From the NCBI RefSeq assembly GCF_000165735.1, contig NZ_GL538208.1, positions 234,682-298,681 on the forward strand: 64,000 nucleotides of DNA, read 5' to 3'. A program made the translations under genes and the position numbers. The stretch is from Megasphaera micronuciformis F0359 (GTDB lineage Bacteria > Bacillota > Negativicutes > Veillonellales > Megasphaeraceae). How positions within the stretch are numbered: position 1 is the stretch's first letter; each line of letters starts with the position of its first letter. Below, one piece after another: positions 1 through 9,250 of the stretch. The notes under the pieces were generated by a model that saw only the letters and a list, made by a program, of their open reading frames with translations, had not been told where the DNA came from and made no database searches.

Positions 1-489
1 TTCTTTGCAGCCCAGTTCATGTATGCCTTCGGTGCATCCAACTTGGGGGCTCTCATTGCCATCGCCGGCGCGGAATTCTTGAAATCCTTGGCCTTACCGC
101 CGCAGGTTACGGTCTTCGGAATCATCGTCTTCGTTGCCTTACTGAACCTGCTCATTACATCCGCCTCGGCTAAGTGGTCCATTTTGGCGCCTATCTTCGT
201 GCCCATGCTCATGTCCGTCGGCATTGCCCCTGAACTGACTCAGGCGGCATTTCGTATCAGCGACTCGGCTGTTAACGTATGCACGCCCATGTTTGCCTTC
301 TATCCCTTAATCATCATTTACTGCCAGAAATACTACAAAAAGACCGGTGTCGGTACGCTGAGCAGCCTTATGCTTCCGTATACGATTGCACTTCTCATCG
401 TCCTGACCATTACCTTGTATCTCTTCTGGGCAGCCGGCATTCCTTTGGGCTTCCAGGCAGACTATGTATATCCGCGTCAAATGTTCTAA
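1..489 (+). CDS. AbgT-family transporter, C-terminal part
   Basis: The gene enters the window already open and is read in frame from base 1; about 162 C-terminal residues are present. AbgT-family proteins are inner-membrane carriers for p-aminobenzoyl-glutamate and, in some members, export of sulfonamide-like antimetabolites. Family features visible here are a run of hydrophobic segments, the stretch SASAKWSILAPIFVPM near residue 55, and a helix with RISDSAVNVCTPMFAFYP, both typical of the substrate core. A last transmembrane helix lies about 30 residues from the end. The gene ends 67 bases before peptidase T, and a carrier beside a peptidase fits peptide or folate-catabolite use. The substrate is not determined by sequence. 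Confidence 0.85.
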   Translation, partial: FFAAQFMYAFGASNLGALIAIAGAEFLKSLALPPQVTVFGIIVFVALLNLLITSASAKWSILAPIFVPMLMSVGIAPELTQAAFRISDSAVNVCTPMFAFYPLIIIYCQKYYKKTGVGTLSSLMLPYTIALLIVLTITLYLFWAAGIPLGFQADYVYPRQMF

Positions 490-556
490 CATTATTTCAT
501 AAAGGCACTTCTAACATAGAAAATACTGTACCCGGTGTATGAAAGAAGGAAAGAAT

Positions 557-1816
557 ATGAAAGACTTAACACAAGAACTGACAGAACGATTTTACCGCTA
601 TATCGGCGTACCGTCTCAAAGTGAACCGAACGGCGGCACGCAGGTTCCCAGTACAAAAGGGCAGTGGGACATGGCAAAACTCTTACAAAAAGAATGTGAA
701 GAAATAGGCCTTGTCGATTTACATTTAAGTGAACACTGCGTTCTTACGGGACGTCTTCCGGCACGCCTGGGGCCGAATAAAAAGTCGGCACCGGCCATCG
801 GCTTTTGCGCTCATCTGGACACGGTAGATGTTAACTTGTCGCCCGTCGTTCACGCCCATACGGTAGAAAACTATGACGGCGGCGACATTGTTTTAAATCG
901 AGAAAAAAATTTGGTCATGAAGGCGGCTGAACATCCTGAATTAAAGCCTTATGTAGGGCAGAACCTTATTGTCACCGACGGAACGAGCGTCCTCGGTTCG
1001 GATAATAAGGCGGCTATAGCCAATGTCATGACGGCCTTGCACACCTTGGCAAGCGACTCAAATCTTTACCACGGCGATATTTACGTAGCCTTCGTACCTG
1101 ATGAAGAATGCGGCCTCTACGGGTCGAAAAACATGGATTTTTCCCGTTTTCCCGTAGACTTTGCCTACACCATCGACTCGTGCGAACTGGGTGAAGTTGT
1201 TTATGAAACCTTCAACGCCGGTACGGCCGTCGTGACCATTCACGGCGTCAGTGCTCATCCCATGAGTGCCAAAGGAGTCCTTCTCAATCCGACCCTTTTG
1301 GCTGTAGACTTTATGAATCTCTTCGACAGAACGGAAACGCCGGAATGCACGGAAGGAAAAGAAGGCTATATTTGGTGCCAAGCCGTGAAATCCAACCAGT
1401 CCGTAGCTGAAGTCACCTTGAACATTCGCGATCACGACAAAGCGAAATACGAAGAAAAGAAGGCACGCATTCGTAAGTATGTAGACGACATGGCGAAGAA
1501 ATATCCTCGAGCTCGCTTTGAACTCGACATGAGTGATACGTACGGCAACATTCGCGATGCCTTGACGGATGAAAACGGCAAGGCCATCGACTACATTTAC
1601 GAAGCCATGAAAGAACTGAACATTACGCCCAAAACCATTGCCATGCGCGGCGGTACGGACGGGTCCTTCATCTCCACCAAGGGAATCCTGACGCCCAACT
1701 ACTTTACAGGCGGCATGAACTTCCACTCCCCTTATGAATTCCTGCCCATACCGTCCCTTGTCAAATCATGCGAAACAACATTGACTATTATTAACCTCGT
1801 ATATGAGGGAGCGTAA
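557..1816 (+). CDS. pepT: peptidase T (tripeptide aminopeptidase)
   Basis: Cytoplasmic M20-family metallopeptidase of about 419 residues, removing the N-terminal residue from tripeptides. The di-metal site can be read directly: H86 in AHLDTVD (D88 next), bridging D149 in GSDNKAA, and the catalytic/ligand pair E183-E184 in PDEECGLYGS. A late His lies in the GGMNFHSPYE motif. Length matches the usual 405-420 residues. I chose the ATG at 557 because GAAGGAAAG lies just upstream; an in-frame ATG at 539 has no ribosome binding site. A strong terminator follows, so it is probably transcribed alone or with the upstream transporter. Confidence 0.95.
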   Translation: MKDLTQELTERFYRYIGVPSQSEPNGGTQVPSTKGQWDMAKLLQKECEEIGLVDLHLSEHCVLTGRLPARLGPNKKSAPAIGFCAHLDTVDVNLSPVVHAHTVENYDGGDIVLNREKNLVMKAAEHPELKPYVGQNLIVTDGTSVLGSDNKAAIANVMTALHTLASDSNLYHGDIYVAFVPDEECGLYGSKNMDFSRFPVDFAYTIDSCELGEVVYETFNAGTAVVTIHGVSAHPMSAKGVLLNPTLLAVDFMNLFDRTETPECTEGKEGYIWCQAVKSNQSVAEVTLNIRDHDKAKYEEKKARIRKYVDDMAKKYPRARFELDMSDTYGNIRDALTDENGKAIDYIYEAMKELNITPKTIAMRGGTDGSFISTKGILTPNYFTGGMNFHSPYEFLPIPSLVKSCETTLTIINLVYEGA

Positions 1817-1828
1817 CCTATTAGTATG

Positions 1829-1868
1829 AAAAGGACTTAGATAGAGGAGACTCTGTCTAAGTCCTTTT
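1829..1868 (+). terminator. intrinsic terminator after pepT
   Basis: An 18-bp stem (AAAAGGACTTAG... pairing with ...CTAAGTCCTTTT) closes on a GAGA tetraloop and ends in a short T run. The symmetric A/T flanks could allow bidirectional function. Confidence 0.85.
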
Positions 1869-2035
1869 AATGTATTTGAATATATCATAGTGTGATAATA
1901 AAGATAGATTTATACTCATATATAGATACTAATTAACACGATAAGGTATATAATATTTATACGTATTGTCACAATAAGGAGCTTTTTAATAAAGTCTCGG
2001 ATGAAACATAAGGATAGTTATATTTGGGGGCGTAT

Positions 2036-2668
2036 ATGCAGTACTCGGACGGCTATAAAGAAAATACATACCTTACATGGAAGGGCGAAAAGTATCGTGT
2101 CACACCGGAATTTGAAAGTCTGTCCTTTTATGATGAAAGGGACGGAGATGTGAGTCTCTACTGCATAAGCCTTACGGACGACTGGCATAAAGAGGAACGC
2201 TATCCTTGTTGGGATGCTTTTTGCGGTATTGACGGCCCTTTGTCGGAAAGCTTGGTTGAACAATGGATTTGTGACTATGAAAGTCAGAGCGGCGGCCTTG
2301 GATACGGAGACGGACGCTTCGAACACTACGGCTGGAACTCTCAGGACATTTCCGTACTGGACATACTCATTGAACGCTTGGACGAATTTACGACTACTAT
2401 GCTGAAAGCCCCGGCCTGCACCTTCACGGATCCTCGCTATTACGGTGGACTTCGGGGCAAGGTGGGCGACGTCACCTTCGATATTGATTGGCTTTACAGA
2501 AATCCAAAAGGCTTAAAAGACTTAGTTCTCAGTAACGAAGAATATAAACCCTTTTTCGTAGAAAACATACAAGTCTTTGCCGACTACTTTAAACGCTTCT
2601 CGGCACAACTGAAAGATATGAGACGTGACTACCCCGAGGCACTGTACTTCGTGCTCATCGGGCCGTAG
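2036..2668 (+). CDS. hypothetical protein, soluble, about 210 aa
   Basis: I do not recognise this protein. It is acidic, rich in Tyr, Trp and Asp, and has no signal peptide or membrane segment. The N-terminal half has short beta-like stretches (YRVTPEFESLSFY, VSLYCISLTDD) and the C-terminal half looks helical (ENIQVFADYFKRFSAQLKDM). The start is uncertain: ATG 2036 has a GGGGG run five bases upstream, while TTG 2024 in the same frame has AAGGAT eight bases upstream. It sits at the left edge of the restriction-modification island, preceded by an AT-rich stretch of about 150 bases that probably holds its promoter. Possible roles include an immunity-type or single-domain accessory protein, but nothing here proves one. 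Confidence 0.6.
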   Translation: MQYSDGYKENTYLTWKGEKYRVTPEFESLSFYDERDGDVSLYCISLTDDWHKEERYPCWDAFCGIDGPLSESLVEQWICDYESQSGGLGYGDGRFEHYGWNSQDISVLDILIERLDEFTTTMLKAPACTFTDPRYYGGLRGKVGDVTFDIDWLYRNPKGLKDLVLSNEEYKPFFVENIQVFADYFKRFSAQLKDMRRDYPEALYFVLIGP

Positions 2669-2693
2669 GGGGATTATATAGGAGGGGCCGCAC

Positions 2694-2801
2694 ATGGCAC
2701 AACGAGGTAAGAACGTGAATGTATTTTTAATAGACGGTCGGGCGACGGGGCGTATAAAGTGTACCTTGGCTAACTGGACGGGTGTAGAAGGAAAATGCTA
2801 A
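2694..2801 (+). pseudogene. N-terminal stub of a GIY-YIG-type nuclease-family gene
   Basis: A 35-codon reading frame begins after a strong GGAGG site at about 2681. Its sequence (AQRGKNVNVFLIDGRATGRI, then KCTLANWTG) closely resembles, from memory, the start of GIY-YIG nuclease-family proteins that bind DNA and accompany phage and restriction loci. The normal protein is several times longer; here it stops at TAA after GVEGKC, 33 bases before the next gene. The rest appears to have been lost by deletion, probably when the ATPase gene was inserted or rearranged. It may still be translated as a short peptide. Confidence 0.55.
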
Positions 2802-2834
2802 AAGTAGAAAAATATTGTGATAGGAGCGAAAATA

Positions 2835-5213
2835 GTGATTAAAGATATATTAGGTCTTAAAATAGAGGGCAGAAATTTTGCTGATTCAAAAAACTTAGGT
2901 TTATTCAATAGTGAAAAGGGATATGTTAAAGCAACATTGCTTTATGGCCGTAATGGGGCAGGTAAGAGTACGATTGCAAAAGCTGTGAGGCTCATTACGG
3001 GAAATGCTGATGATAAGGATATAAGTGCTAATTTTTATAATAGAGATAATGAAAAAGTTACATTATCTGGAACAGATAATATTTTTGTGTTTGACGAGAA
3101 GTTTGTAGAAGAGAACGTCCGTATTGAAGGCAATCTTGAATCTATTGCGATCTTAGGAGAACAAGTGAGCTTAACACAGGAGATTGGAGAAGTAAAGAAG
3201 AAGTTAGATGAGGCACGAAAGTTAGTAGAAAGTCGAGATAGAGAATTTCAAGAGTACATAGATAAGAAGAATCCAAAAGCTCCTCAACTTTATCACGATA
3301 GGATATGTGAGATTCTTAGAGGTGATGACGGATGGGCAGGTAGAGACCGGAAGATAAAAAATAACAAGACTAATACCCCAGTGAAAGATGATACATATGA
3401 AAAATTTATTGAACTTGAACCTGAAAAAGAAAAGAAGGACCTAGATGCCGACTTTGAAAGTACGCTGAAAAAATTAGAGGCTGCGAGGGACGGCTGTAAC
3501 AAGATAGCTGAGGAAATTCCGACTGTTCCCGAATCTTATAAACAAGATACGGTTACGCTTGCGAATAAATTAATAAAAGAAAAGATTGAAAAGCCTGAGT
3601 TATCGGATAGAGAAAAGATTCTATTAGATTTGGTGACTGGAGGAAAGTCGGTAGAACTACAAGAAAGGGAAAAGTGTCTGAGTGATAAGAACAATACTTT
3701 TTGCCCGTATTGTTTACAGGATTTAACAGTAGATTATAAGGAGAAATTAGTAAGAAAGATTCAAAAGGTATTGACTGATAAGGTTAAGAATCATCAGGTA
3801 CAATTGAAAAATCTGAAGTACAATAAATTAGAATTCGACCTTTCATTCTTTTCATCTTTAAAATCATACCAACAATGCGATGAATTATTGAAGAAAATCA
3901 ATGATACTATAGATACTAATAATGAGATAATCCAGAAGAAGATAGATAATCCCTATGTACCCCTTAATGATAAAGATATTTCTAATGTGGCAGAGCTAAT
4001 AAAGAAGTTAAATACTAAGCTGGATAATCTTAAAAAAGAAAAAGATATACATAATACCAAAGTAGGAGATATAGAGGGGTATAAAAATACGCTGACGGAT
4101 ATAAATGAACAACTTGCGTATTACGAGATAATTAAAGATTGTGAACAGTTTAAGATACAGAAAATAGAGTATGATAAGGCAAAAAAGTGTCTGGATGAAG
4201 CTAAGAGCTATAAAGATGAGCAAGAAGAAGTCTTAAAGGAGTTGAATGAAAAAAGAAAGAATTTCAAGATTGCTATTGATGTTATTAATAAAGCATTACA
4301 ATATATATTTTTTACTGAAAATAGGTTAGCTATTAAATCTGACGGTGATAGTTATAAAGTTTTATCAAATGGGGAAATGGTATCACCACAGCAGATTTCT
4401 GTCGGGGAACGTAATATATTAGGACTATGTTATTTTTTTGCAAAAATAATGGAAAAAAGAGATGAAAATAGTGTCTATGGTGATGAAAATTTGCTTATAA
4501 TTGACGATCCGATATCCAGTTATGACTTTGAAAATAGGGTTGGGATTTTGTCTTTTTTAAAGTTTGAGCTTGCACAGATTCTCAATGGAAATAAATACAG
4601 CAGGGCTATTGTGATGACGCATGATTTGTCAACTCTTTTTGAAGTAACAGATATTTTCAAAGAATTGGGGGACGAGTGGAAGCAAAAATTTAAAAAAATA
4701 AATCCAGAGTACTGCACTTTAGAACTTAAAGATTGTCGATTAATCTGCATTGATACAAAGGGGAAGAAAGAATATACTGAACTTCTTACACAAGTCTATC
4801 GTTACGGAAGCGATGAATCCCATGATAATGATATCGTTATTGGTAATGTGATGAGGCAAGTACTTGAAGCTTTCTCAACTTTTGAGTATAGACACGGAAT
4901 TGCCAAGGTCTCAACCGACGATAAGATTTTGTCGCAAATACCACCGGTGTATATCGATTACTTTAAGAACTTAATGTATCGATTAGTATTACATGGAGGT
5001 AGTCATAAAGAAGAACAAGTAAAGAAGTTAAATATTAATTTCTTCTCAGTTATTTCACCAGAGGAGAAGAGAAGAACAGCAAAAGACATAATTTGCTTTA
5101 TGTATTTATTAAATAAAGCACATGTCCTTGCTCACTTAAAGGAAATTAATAATGTTGAAGTAATTATTGATAAATGGATTAAAGACTTGGAAAAGAGTGT
5201 GGTAGTCATGTAA
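2835..5213 (+). CDS. RloC/PrrC-like AAA ATPase, candidate anticodon nuclease
   Basis: A 792-residue cytoplasmic protein with ABC/SMC-type ATPase halves split by long coiled coils. Visible motifs are Walker A GRNGAGKST near residues 38-46, a CPYC pair at C290/C293 inside the coiled coil (like a zinc hook), an SVGERN signature, Walker B LLIIDDPISS, and MTHD. The C-terminal part has R674-x3-E678 and later H720/H724, which resembles the Arg-Glu-His set of PrrC/RloC tRNA anticodon nucleases. Size and zinc hook fit RloC better than the 396-residue PrrC. Such proteins guard type I restriction systems and cleave tRNA when restriction is blocked; hsdR lies just downstream. GTG 2835 has GGAG eight bases upstream. 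The gene is markedly AT-rich, suggesting transfer. Alternative: an AAA_13 ATPase without nuclease activity. Confidence 0.7.
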   Translation: MIKDILGLKIEGRNFADSKNLGLFNSEKGYVKATLLYGRNGAGKSTIAKAVRLITGNADDKDISANFYNRDNEKVTLSGTDNIFVFDEKFVEENVRIEGNLESIAILGEQVSLTQEIGEVKKKLDEARKLVESRDREFQEYIDKKNPKAPQLYHDRICEILRGDDGWAGRDRKIKNNKTNTPVKDDTYEKFIELEPEKEKKDLDADFESTLKKLEAARDGCNKIAEEIPTVPESYKQDTVTLANKLIKEKIEKPELSDREKILLDLVTGGKSVELQEREKCLSDKNNTFCPYCLQDLTVDYKEKLVRKIQKVLTDKVKNHQVQLKNLKYNKLEFDLSFFSSLKSYQQCDELLKKINDTIDTNNEIIQKKIDNPYVPLNDKDISNVAELIKKLNTKLDNLKKEKDIHNTKVGDIEGYKNTLTDINEQLAYYEIIKDCEQFKIQKIEYDKAKKCLDEAKSYKDEQEEVLKELNEKRKNFKIAIDVINKALQYIFFTENRLAIKSDGDSYKVLSNGEMVSPQQISVGERNILGLCYFFAKIMEKRDENSVYGDENLLIIDDPISSYDFENRVGILSFLKFELAQILNGNKYSRAIVMTHDLSTLFEVTDIFKELGDEWKQKFKKINPEYCTLELKDCRLICIDTKGKKEYTELLTQVYRYGSDESHDNDIVIGNVMRQVLEAFSTFEYRHGIAKVSTDDKILSQIPPVYIDYFKNLMYRLVLHGGSHKEEQVKKLNINFFSVISPEEKRRTAKDIICFMYLLNKAHVLAHLKEINNVEVIIDKWIKDLEKSVVVM

Positions 5214-5370
5214 GCTTGTAGTTATTGGTTCGTGTGAAAGTATAGAGGCGATATAATTAGAAATTTTACTTCTTTGAACTCTTGGATGAGATCTATTCCG
5301 CAAGGAAATATATGTAATGTGTAATATAAAATATATGTTAAAATAAAAATAGTTTTAAATCATAGATAGT

Positions 5371-5384
5371 TGCCGTAGACGGCA
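5371..5384. promoter_or_regulatory. inverted repeat just upstream of hsdR
   Basis: TGCCGT-AG-ACGGCA lies about 26 bases before the hsdR start, in an AT-rich 197-base gap that holds no gene. It could be an operator or a small RNA hairpin; I see no family match. Confidence 0.35.
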
Positions 5385-5410
5385 TAGATATAGCACTTGG
5401 GAGGCAGGCC

Positions 5411-8400
5411 ATGAGGGAACTTGATTTTGAGGATAAGTTGATTGATTATTTGACGACTGGGACGATTACTCCTGTGCGAGACGGACAGATTGCCGAAGGG
5501 CAGTTAAAATATGGACCGATTAAGACAAAGATATGGAAGTACGAACCGAATATTAAGACTACCGAAGATCTGTGGAATAATTTTCGGTCTATTTTGTATA
5601 CCCTTAATCAGGATAAGTTGGACCGGCCTCTTAGTGATATTGAATTTAATCAAGTAAAGTCAGTTATTAGCAACCTTAAAACTCCGTATGAAGCTGGTCA
5701 ATTTTTGTATGGCCTCAACGGTGTTTCCCAGGTAGAAGTGGACTTAGACGATGGACGGCATGTGTTTCTGACGGTCTTTGATCAAAAGCAAATTGGAGCA
5801 GGCAATACGCAGTACCAAGTAGTGAATCAAATAAGTAGAGAACCGAAGATAACAGGCCGCCCGTCACGCCGCTTTGACACGACTATGCTTATTAATGGCC
5901 TACCGATTATTCAAATTGAAGAAAAGGCGGATACACACGATGTAAACGAAGCCTTAAATCAAATGCATCAATATATTGGTGAGCGACAGTATACGGATAT
6001 TTTCTCGACCTTGCAGATCCTTGTGGCCATTACACCGAATGATGTGAAATACATGGCGAATACGACGGCCGATAAATTCAACAAAGATTTCGCTTTTCGT
6101 TGGCAAGATAGAGATAATAAGCCCGTTCGTAATTGGAAAGAGTTTGCAGACTTAATGCTCAGCATCCCTATGGCTCACCAAATGGCTACAAACTTTATGA
6201 TTCTCGACGGAACGAAAAATAAGCAAATGATTAAGGTCATGCGCCCCTATCAGGTTTATGCAACCCAGGCTGTTTTAGCAAAACTTAAACAAGCTGATTT
6301 TTCCGTGGGAACGAATAAGCTGGGCTACATATGGCATACAACTGGCTCAGGCAAGACCATTACAAGCTTTAAGACGGCATGGCTTGCCAGTCGTATGCCT
6401 CAGGTGGATAAGGTTGTCTTCGTTGTCGACCGTATTGCCTTGACGCGTCAAACTGATGAAAATTATCGGGCTTACGATCCGTCAGCTGATGCAGATGCAG
6501 GCATAAAGGGAAGCGTAGAAAGTACGGAAAGTACGAGGGACTTGGAACGGAAGCTAAAGAGCAAGGACATGTCCATCATCGTCACATCCGTACAAAAGCT
6601 GGGCACCTTGGTTAAGCGAAAGAGATTTGAAGTTCCGGATAAACACTATGTGTTTATTGTCGATGAGGCTCATCGGTCTACAGGTGGAGAAAACTTTGAG
6701 ATGATTCAGAAAAAGTTTAGGCATGCCGCTTGGATTGGCTATACAGGAACGCCCATGTTTGATGATGTAGTGAGCAAGACAGCGCCTCGTACAGAAGATA
6801 TTTTCGGACCTTTATTACATGCTTATACCATTCGTGAAGCCATTGCTGATAGAAACGTTTTGGGCTTTAAGGTCGACTTTGAAACGACCATTAATGAAGA
6901 GCAAATGAAGTCCGAATATCTACCGGCTTTTTATAAGGAGCAATATCCCGATTGGTCGGAAGAAAAAATTCAAAATAAGATAGAAAACATGACAGATGAA
7001 GACATGGACGATATGGTTGAACCGAGTATTTATGATGAAAACATAGACCATGTACGCCTTGTCGTAGAAGATATCTTTAAGAATTGGCGCAATCGTTCGA
7101 ACGAAGGGAAATACAATGCCCTCTTTACGACCCATGTCGGTGGTAACAAGGCGAGTACGCCCATGGCTATGATGTATTTTAATGAGTTCCAACGAGTCAA
7201 TAAAGAACGGGTAGAGCAAGGCTTGTTTACCTTAAAGACAGCCGTGACCTTTAGCCAGTCTACGAATAATGGAGATTACCAAAAAGTAACCAATGACGGA
7301 CTTTGGTCGGCCATGCAAGTATATAACGAACAATTTGGTACGGCTTTTGGGTTAGATGATACGTCAGCTTATACGCAAGATGTGGCCAGCCGTTTGAATC
7401 GAACGGCAATAGACGGAAACTTCTTGGATATTGTTATTGTCGTAGACCAGCTGCTCACAGGGTTTGACGCGCCGCAAATGAATACCCTATATGTGGATCG
7501 CACTTTGAAAAATGCCCTTCTCATACAGGCTTATTCGCGGACTAACCGAGTGGCAGATATGAAAGAAAAGCCGTGGGGGAGAATCGTAAATTACCGCTGG
7601 CCTGCGTACAATGAAAGGCTTATGAACAAGGCACTCGCCATTTATGCAGACAAAACGTCGGCAGAATTAAAAAATAGAATAGACCCTGGCACTACAGATC
7701 CGGATAAACAGAAATTAGTTGAGACAGGAGTATTAGCCAATTCATTTAAAGCTGAATTGGCTAATACTCGGGCCATTGTCAGCGAAATAGCCAGCATAAC
7801 AGAACAGTTTACGGCTGTTCCGGCCAGTGAAGGAATGCAGGAACGAATGGCTGAACTCATGCGTGATTATAGCCGTGCTGTATCCCGCTTGAAACAATAT
7901 AACCATGAAACTGAAAATGGTGAAGAAGGTGGATTTAATTACGATCGGCCCGAACAACTCATAGAAGCACTCGGCATGACCGTTGAAGAAGAGTCCATGC
8001 TTTCCAACTCCTTATATAACGAGCTGAAAGAAAAGATGGCAGAACGAAAACAAATTCCCGTCTATCAGATTGAGTTAGCCATGACTCATGTTAAAGACGT
8101 ACAGGTCAACTATGATTACTTAACAGAACTAGTAGAAAACCTCTTGAACTATGTCCATGATGGCGAAGAAGAAAAAGCTCAAGAAACGAGAGAAAAGATT
8201 TACGACTTTACGAAGTCCATGGATGACAGAGCCTATGCCAAAGAAATCAACAACGCTGCCGATGCCATTGTTAAGGGACATTATCCGGCAGCTGGCACCG
8301 AGTTAACCTATCCCGTAAAGCTGAGTAAAAGTGATGACATTATTAGGGCTGCCAATGAAGTGGTACTTGGAGACCAAATATTCAATTTCCGATTGCAATG

Positions 8401-8635
8401 GGGCATTGTCGATGTTGTGTCCAATGAAGAGTTACAGGCTCTTATTGCCGGGCACACATACGGTAGAAACGATTTAGATTCAGAGGGAAAACTTGGCAAA
8501 ATAAAACGTGCAGGAGCCAAGGAATATGAGGCAAAAGCACAAGACAAGGCCATTAGATCCCTCAAAAAAGTAGAATATAGGAATCAATTGGATTTAGCCA
8601 TTTATAAATTGGCAGATTCCATGGTAGAACCGTAG
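5411..8635 (+). CDS. hsdR: type I restriction enzyme R subunit (HsdR)
   Basis: The motor and nuclease subunit of a type I restriction system, 1074 residues, close to the type IC size. The N-terminal PD-(D/E)xK nuclease is readable as D156 with E170-E-K172 in QIEEKAD. The helicase part has Walker A TGSGKT (residues 311-316), DEAH at 418-421 and later motifs such as YTGTPMF, LLTGFDAP and QAYSRTNR. GGGAGG precedes the ATG. It should pull DNA past the HsdM2S complex and cut it. Only hsdS follows, 35 bases downstream; hsdM is not in this window, so activity would need a methyltransferase encoded elsewhere. Base composition is intermediate between the AT-rich ATPase and the chromosome. Confidence 0.95.
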   Translation: MRELDFEDKLIDYLTTGTITPVRDGQIAEGQLKYGPIKTKIWKYEPNIKTTEDLWNNFRSILYTLNQDKLDRPLSDIEFNQVKSVISNLKTPYEAGQFLYGLNGVSQVEVDLDDGRHVFLTVFDQKQIGAGNTQYQVVNQISREPKITGRPSRRFDTTMLINGLPIIQIEEKADTHDVNEALNQMHQYIGERQYTDIFSTLQILVAITPNDVKYMANTTADKFNKDFAFRWQDRDNKPVRNWKEFADLMLSIPMAHQMATNFMILDGTKNKQMIKVMRPYQVYATQAVLAKLKQADFSVGTNKLGYIWHTTGSGKTITSFKTAWLASRMPQVDKVVFVVDRIALTRQTDENYRAYDPSADADAGIKGSVESTESTRDLERKLKSKDMSIIVTSVQKLGTLVKRKRFEVPDKHYVFIVDEAHRSTGGENFEMIQKKFRHAAWIGYTGTPMFDDVVSKTAPRTEDIFGPLLHAYTIREAIADRNVLGFKVDFETTINEEQMKSEYLPAFYKEQYPDWSEEKIQNKIENMTDEDMDDMVEPSIYDENIDHVRLVVEDIFKNWRNRSNEGKYNALFTTHVGGNKASTPMAMMYFNEFQRVNKERVEQGLFTLKTAVTFSQSTNNGDYQKVTNDGLWSAMQVYNEQFGTAFGLDDTSAYTQDVASRLNRTAIDGNFLDIVIVVDQLLTGFDAPQMNTLYVDRTLKNALLIQAYSRTNRVADMKEKPWGRIVNYRWPAYNERLMNKALAIYADKTSAELKNRIDPGTTDPDKQKLVETGVLANSFKAELANTRAIVSEIASITEQFTAVPASEGMQERMAELMRDYSRAVSRLKQYNHETENGEEGGFNYDRPEQLIEALGMTVEEESMLSNSLYNELKEKMAERKQIPVYQIELAMTHVKDVQVNYDYLTELVENLLNYVHDGEEEKAQETREKIYDFTKSMDDRAYAKEINNAADAIVKGHYPAAGTELTYPVKLSKSDDIIRAANEVVLGDQIFNFRLQWGIVDVVSNEELQALIAGHTYGRNDLDSEGKLGKIKRAGAKEYEAKAQDKAIRSLKKVEYRNQLDLAIYKLADSMVEP

Positions 8636-8670
8636 TGTAAGCATATAAGTAAGAATAATAGGAGGTACAG

Positions 8671-9228
8671 ATGGAAGAGAAAAAATTAGTACCGAAATTA
8701 AGGTTCCCTGGGTTCACTGAACCTTGGGAACAGCGTAAGTTGGGGGAGGTTGCGGATATTATAGGTGGTGGCACACCGAGTACATCTTTTGCGGACTATT
8801 GGGATGGAGACATAGATTGGTATTCACCTGTAGAAATTGGTTCTAACCGCTATGTATCCGATAGTATTCGTAAAATTACTAAGTTAGGATTGGAGAAAAG
8901 TTCGACTAAAATTTTACCAGTAGGAACGGTATTATTTACCTCAAGGGCAGGCATTGGTAATACTGCCATTCTGAGAAAAGAAGGGTGTACAAATCAGGGA
9001 TTTCAGTCCATTATTCCCAGAAAAAATATTTTGGACACCTATTTTTTATATACCTTAACACCTCAATTAAAACGTTATGGTGAACTTATGGGGGCTGGGT
9101 CTACATTTGTTGAAGTATCTGGTAGACAAATGGAAAAAATGCCTTTAAATATTCCATCTTTAGAGGAACAGAAAAAAGTCGGTAAGTTATTCGAAATTTT
9201 AGATGACAGCATCACCCTTCATCAGTAA
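8671..9228 (+). CDS. hsdS: type I specificity subunit HsdS, half-length, expressed copy
   Basis: A 185-residue protein with one target-recognition domain, against about 400 residues and two domains in usual HsdS. The start LVPKLRFPGFTEPWEQRKLG is a classic HsdS N-terminus, and SLEEQKKVGKLFEILDDSIT is the conserved helical spacer. The frame stops at TAA directly after LHQ; the silent copy reads GAA at that position, so this stop looks acquired. Half-size HsdS proteins can act as dimers in known truncated systems. It sits behind hsdR with AGGAGG. Inverted repeats at 8722 and 9211 match the silent copy at 10199-10738, so its recognition domain should be exchangeable by inversion. Confidence 0.85.
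   Translation: MEEKKLVPKLRFPGFTEPWEQRKLGEVADIIGGGTPSTSFADYWDGDIDWYSPVEIGSNRYVSDSIRKITKLGLEKSSTKILPVGTVLFTSRAGIGNTAILRKEGCTNQGFQSIIPRKNILDTYFLYTLTPQLKRYGELMGAGSTFVEVSGRQMEKMPLNIPSLEEQKKVGKLFEILDDSITLHQ
8722..8741 (+). repeat. outer inverted repeat, left copy (hsdS inversion site)
   Basis: CCTTGGGAACAGCGTAAGTT, coding for PWEQRK in HsdS. The exact reverse complement is at 10704-10723. Both copies are read in the same codon phase by their hsdS frames, so recombination keeps the frame open. Confidence 0.9.
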
Positions 9229-9239
9229 AAGTCATTTCC
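9211..9239 (+). repeat. inner inverted repeat, left copy
   Basis: ATCACCCTTCATCAG plus 14 further bases match the reverse complement of 10218-10246 at 26 of 29 positions. One mismatch creates the TAA that ends the expressed hsdS. Confidence 0.8.
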
Positions 9240-9250
9240 ACACATTTTTA

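Noticed and set aside
1058-1726. A 222-residue reverse-strand frame within pepT
   Set aside because: It is a shadow of the real metallopeptidase gene; all catalytic motifs are on the forward strand.
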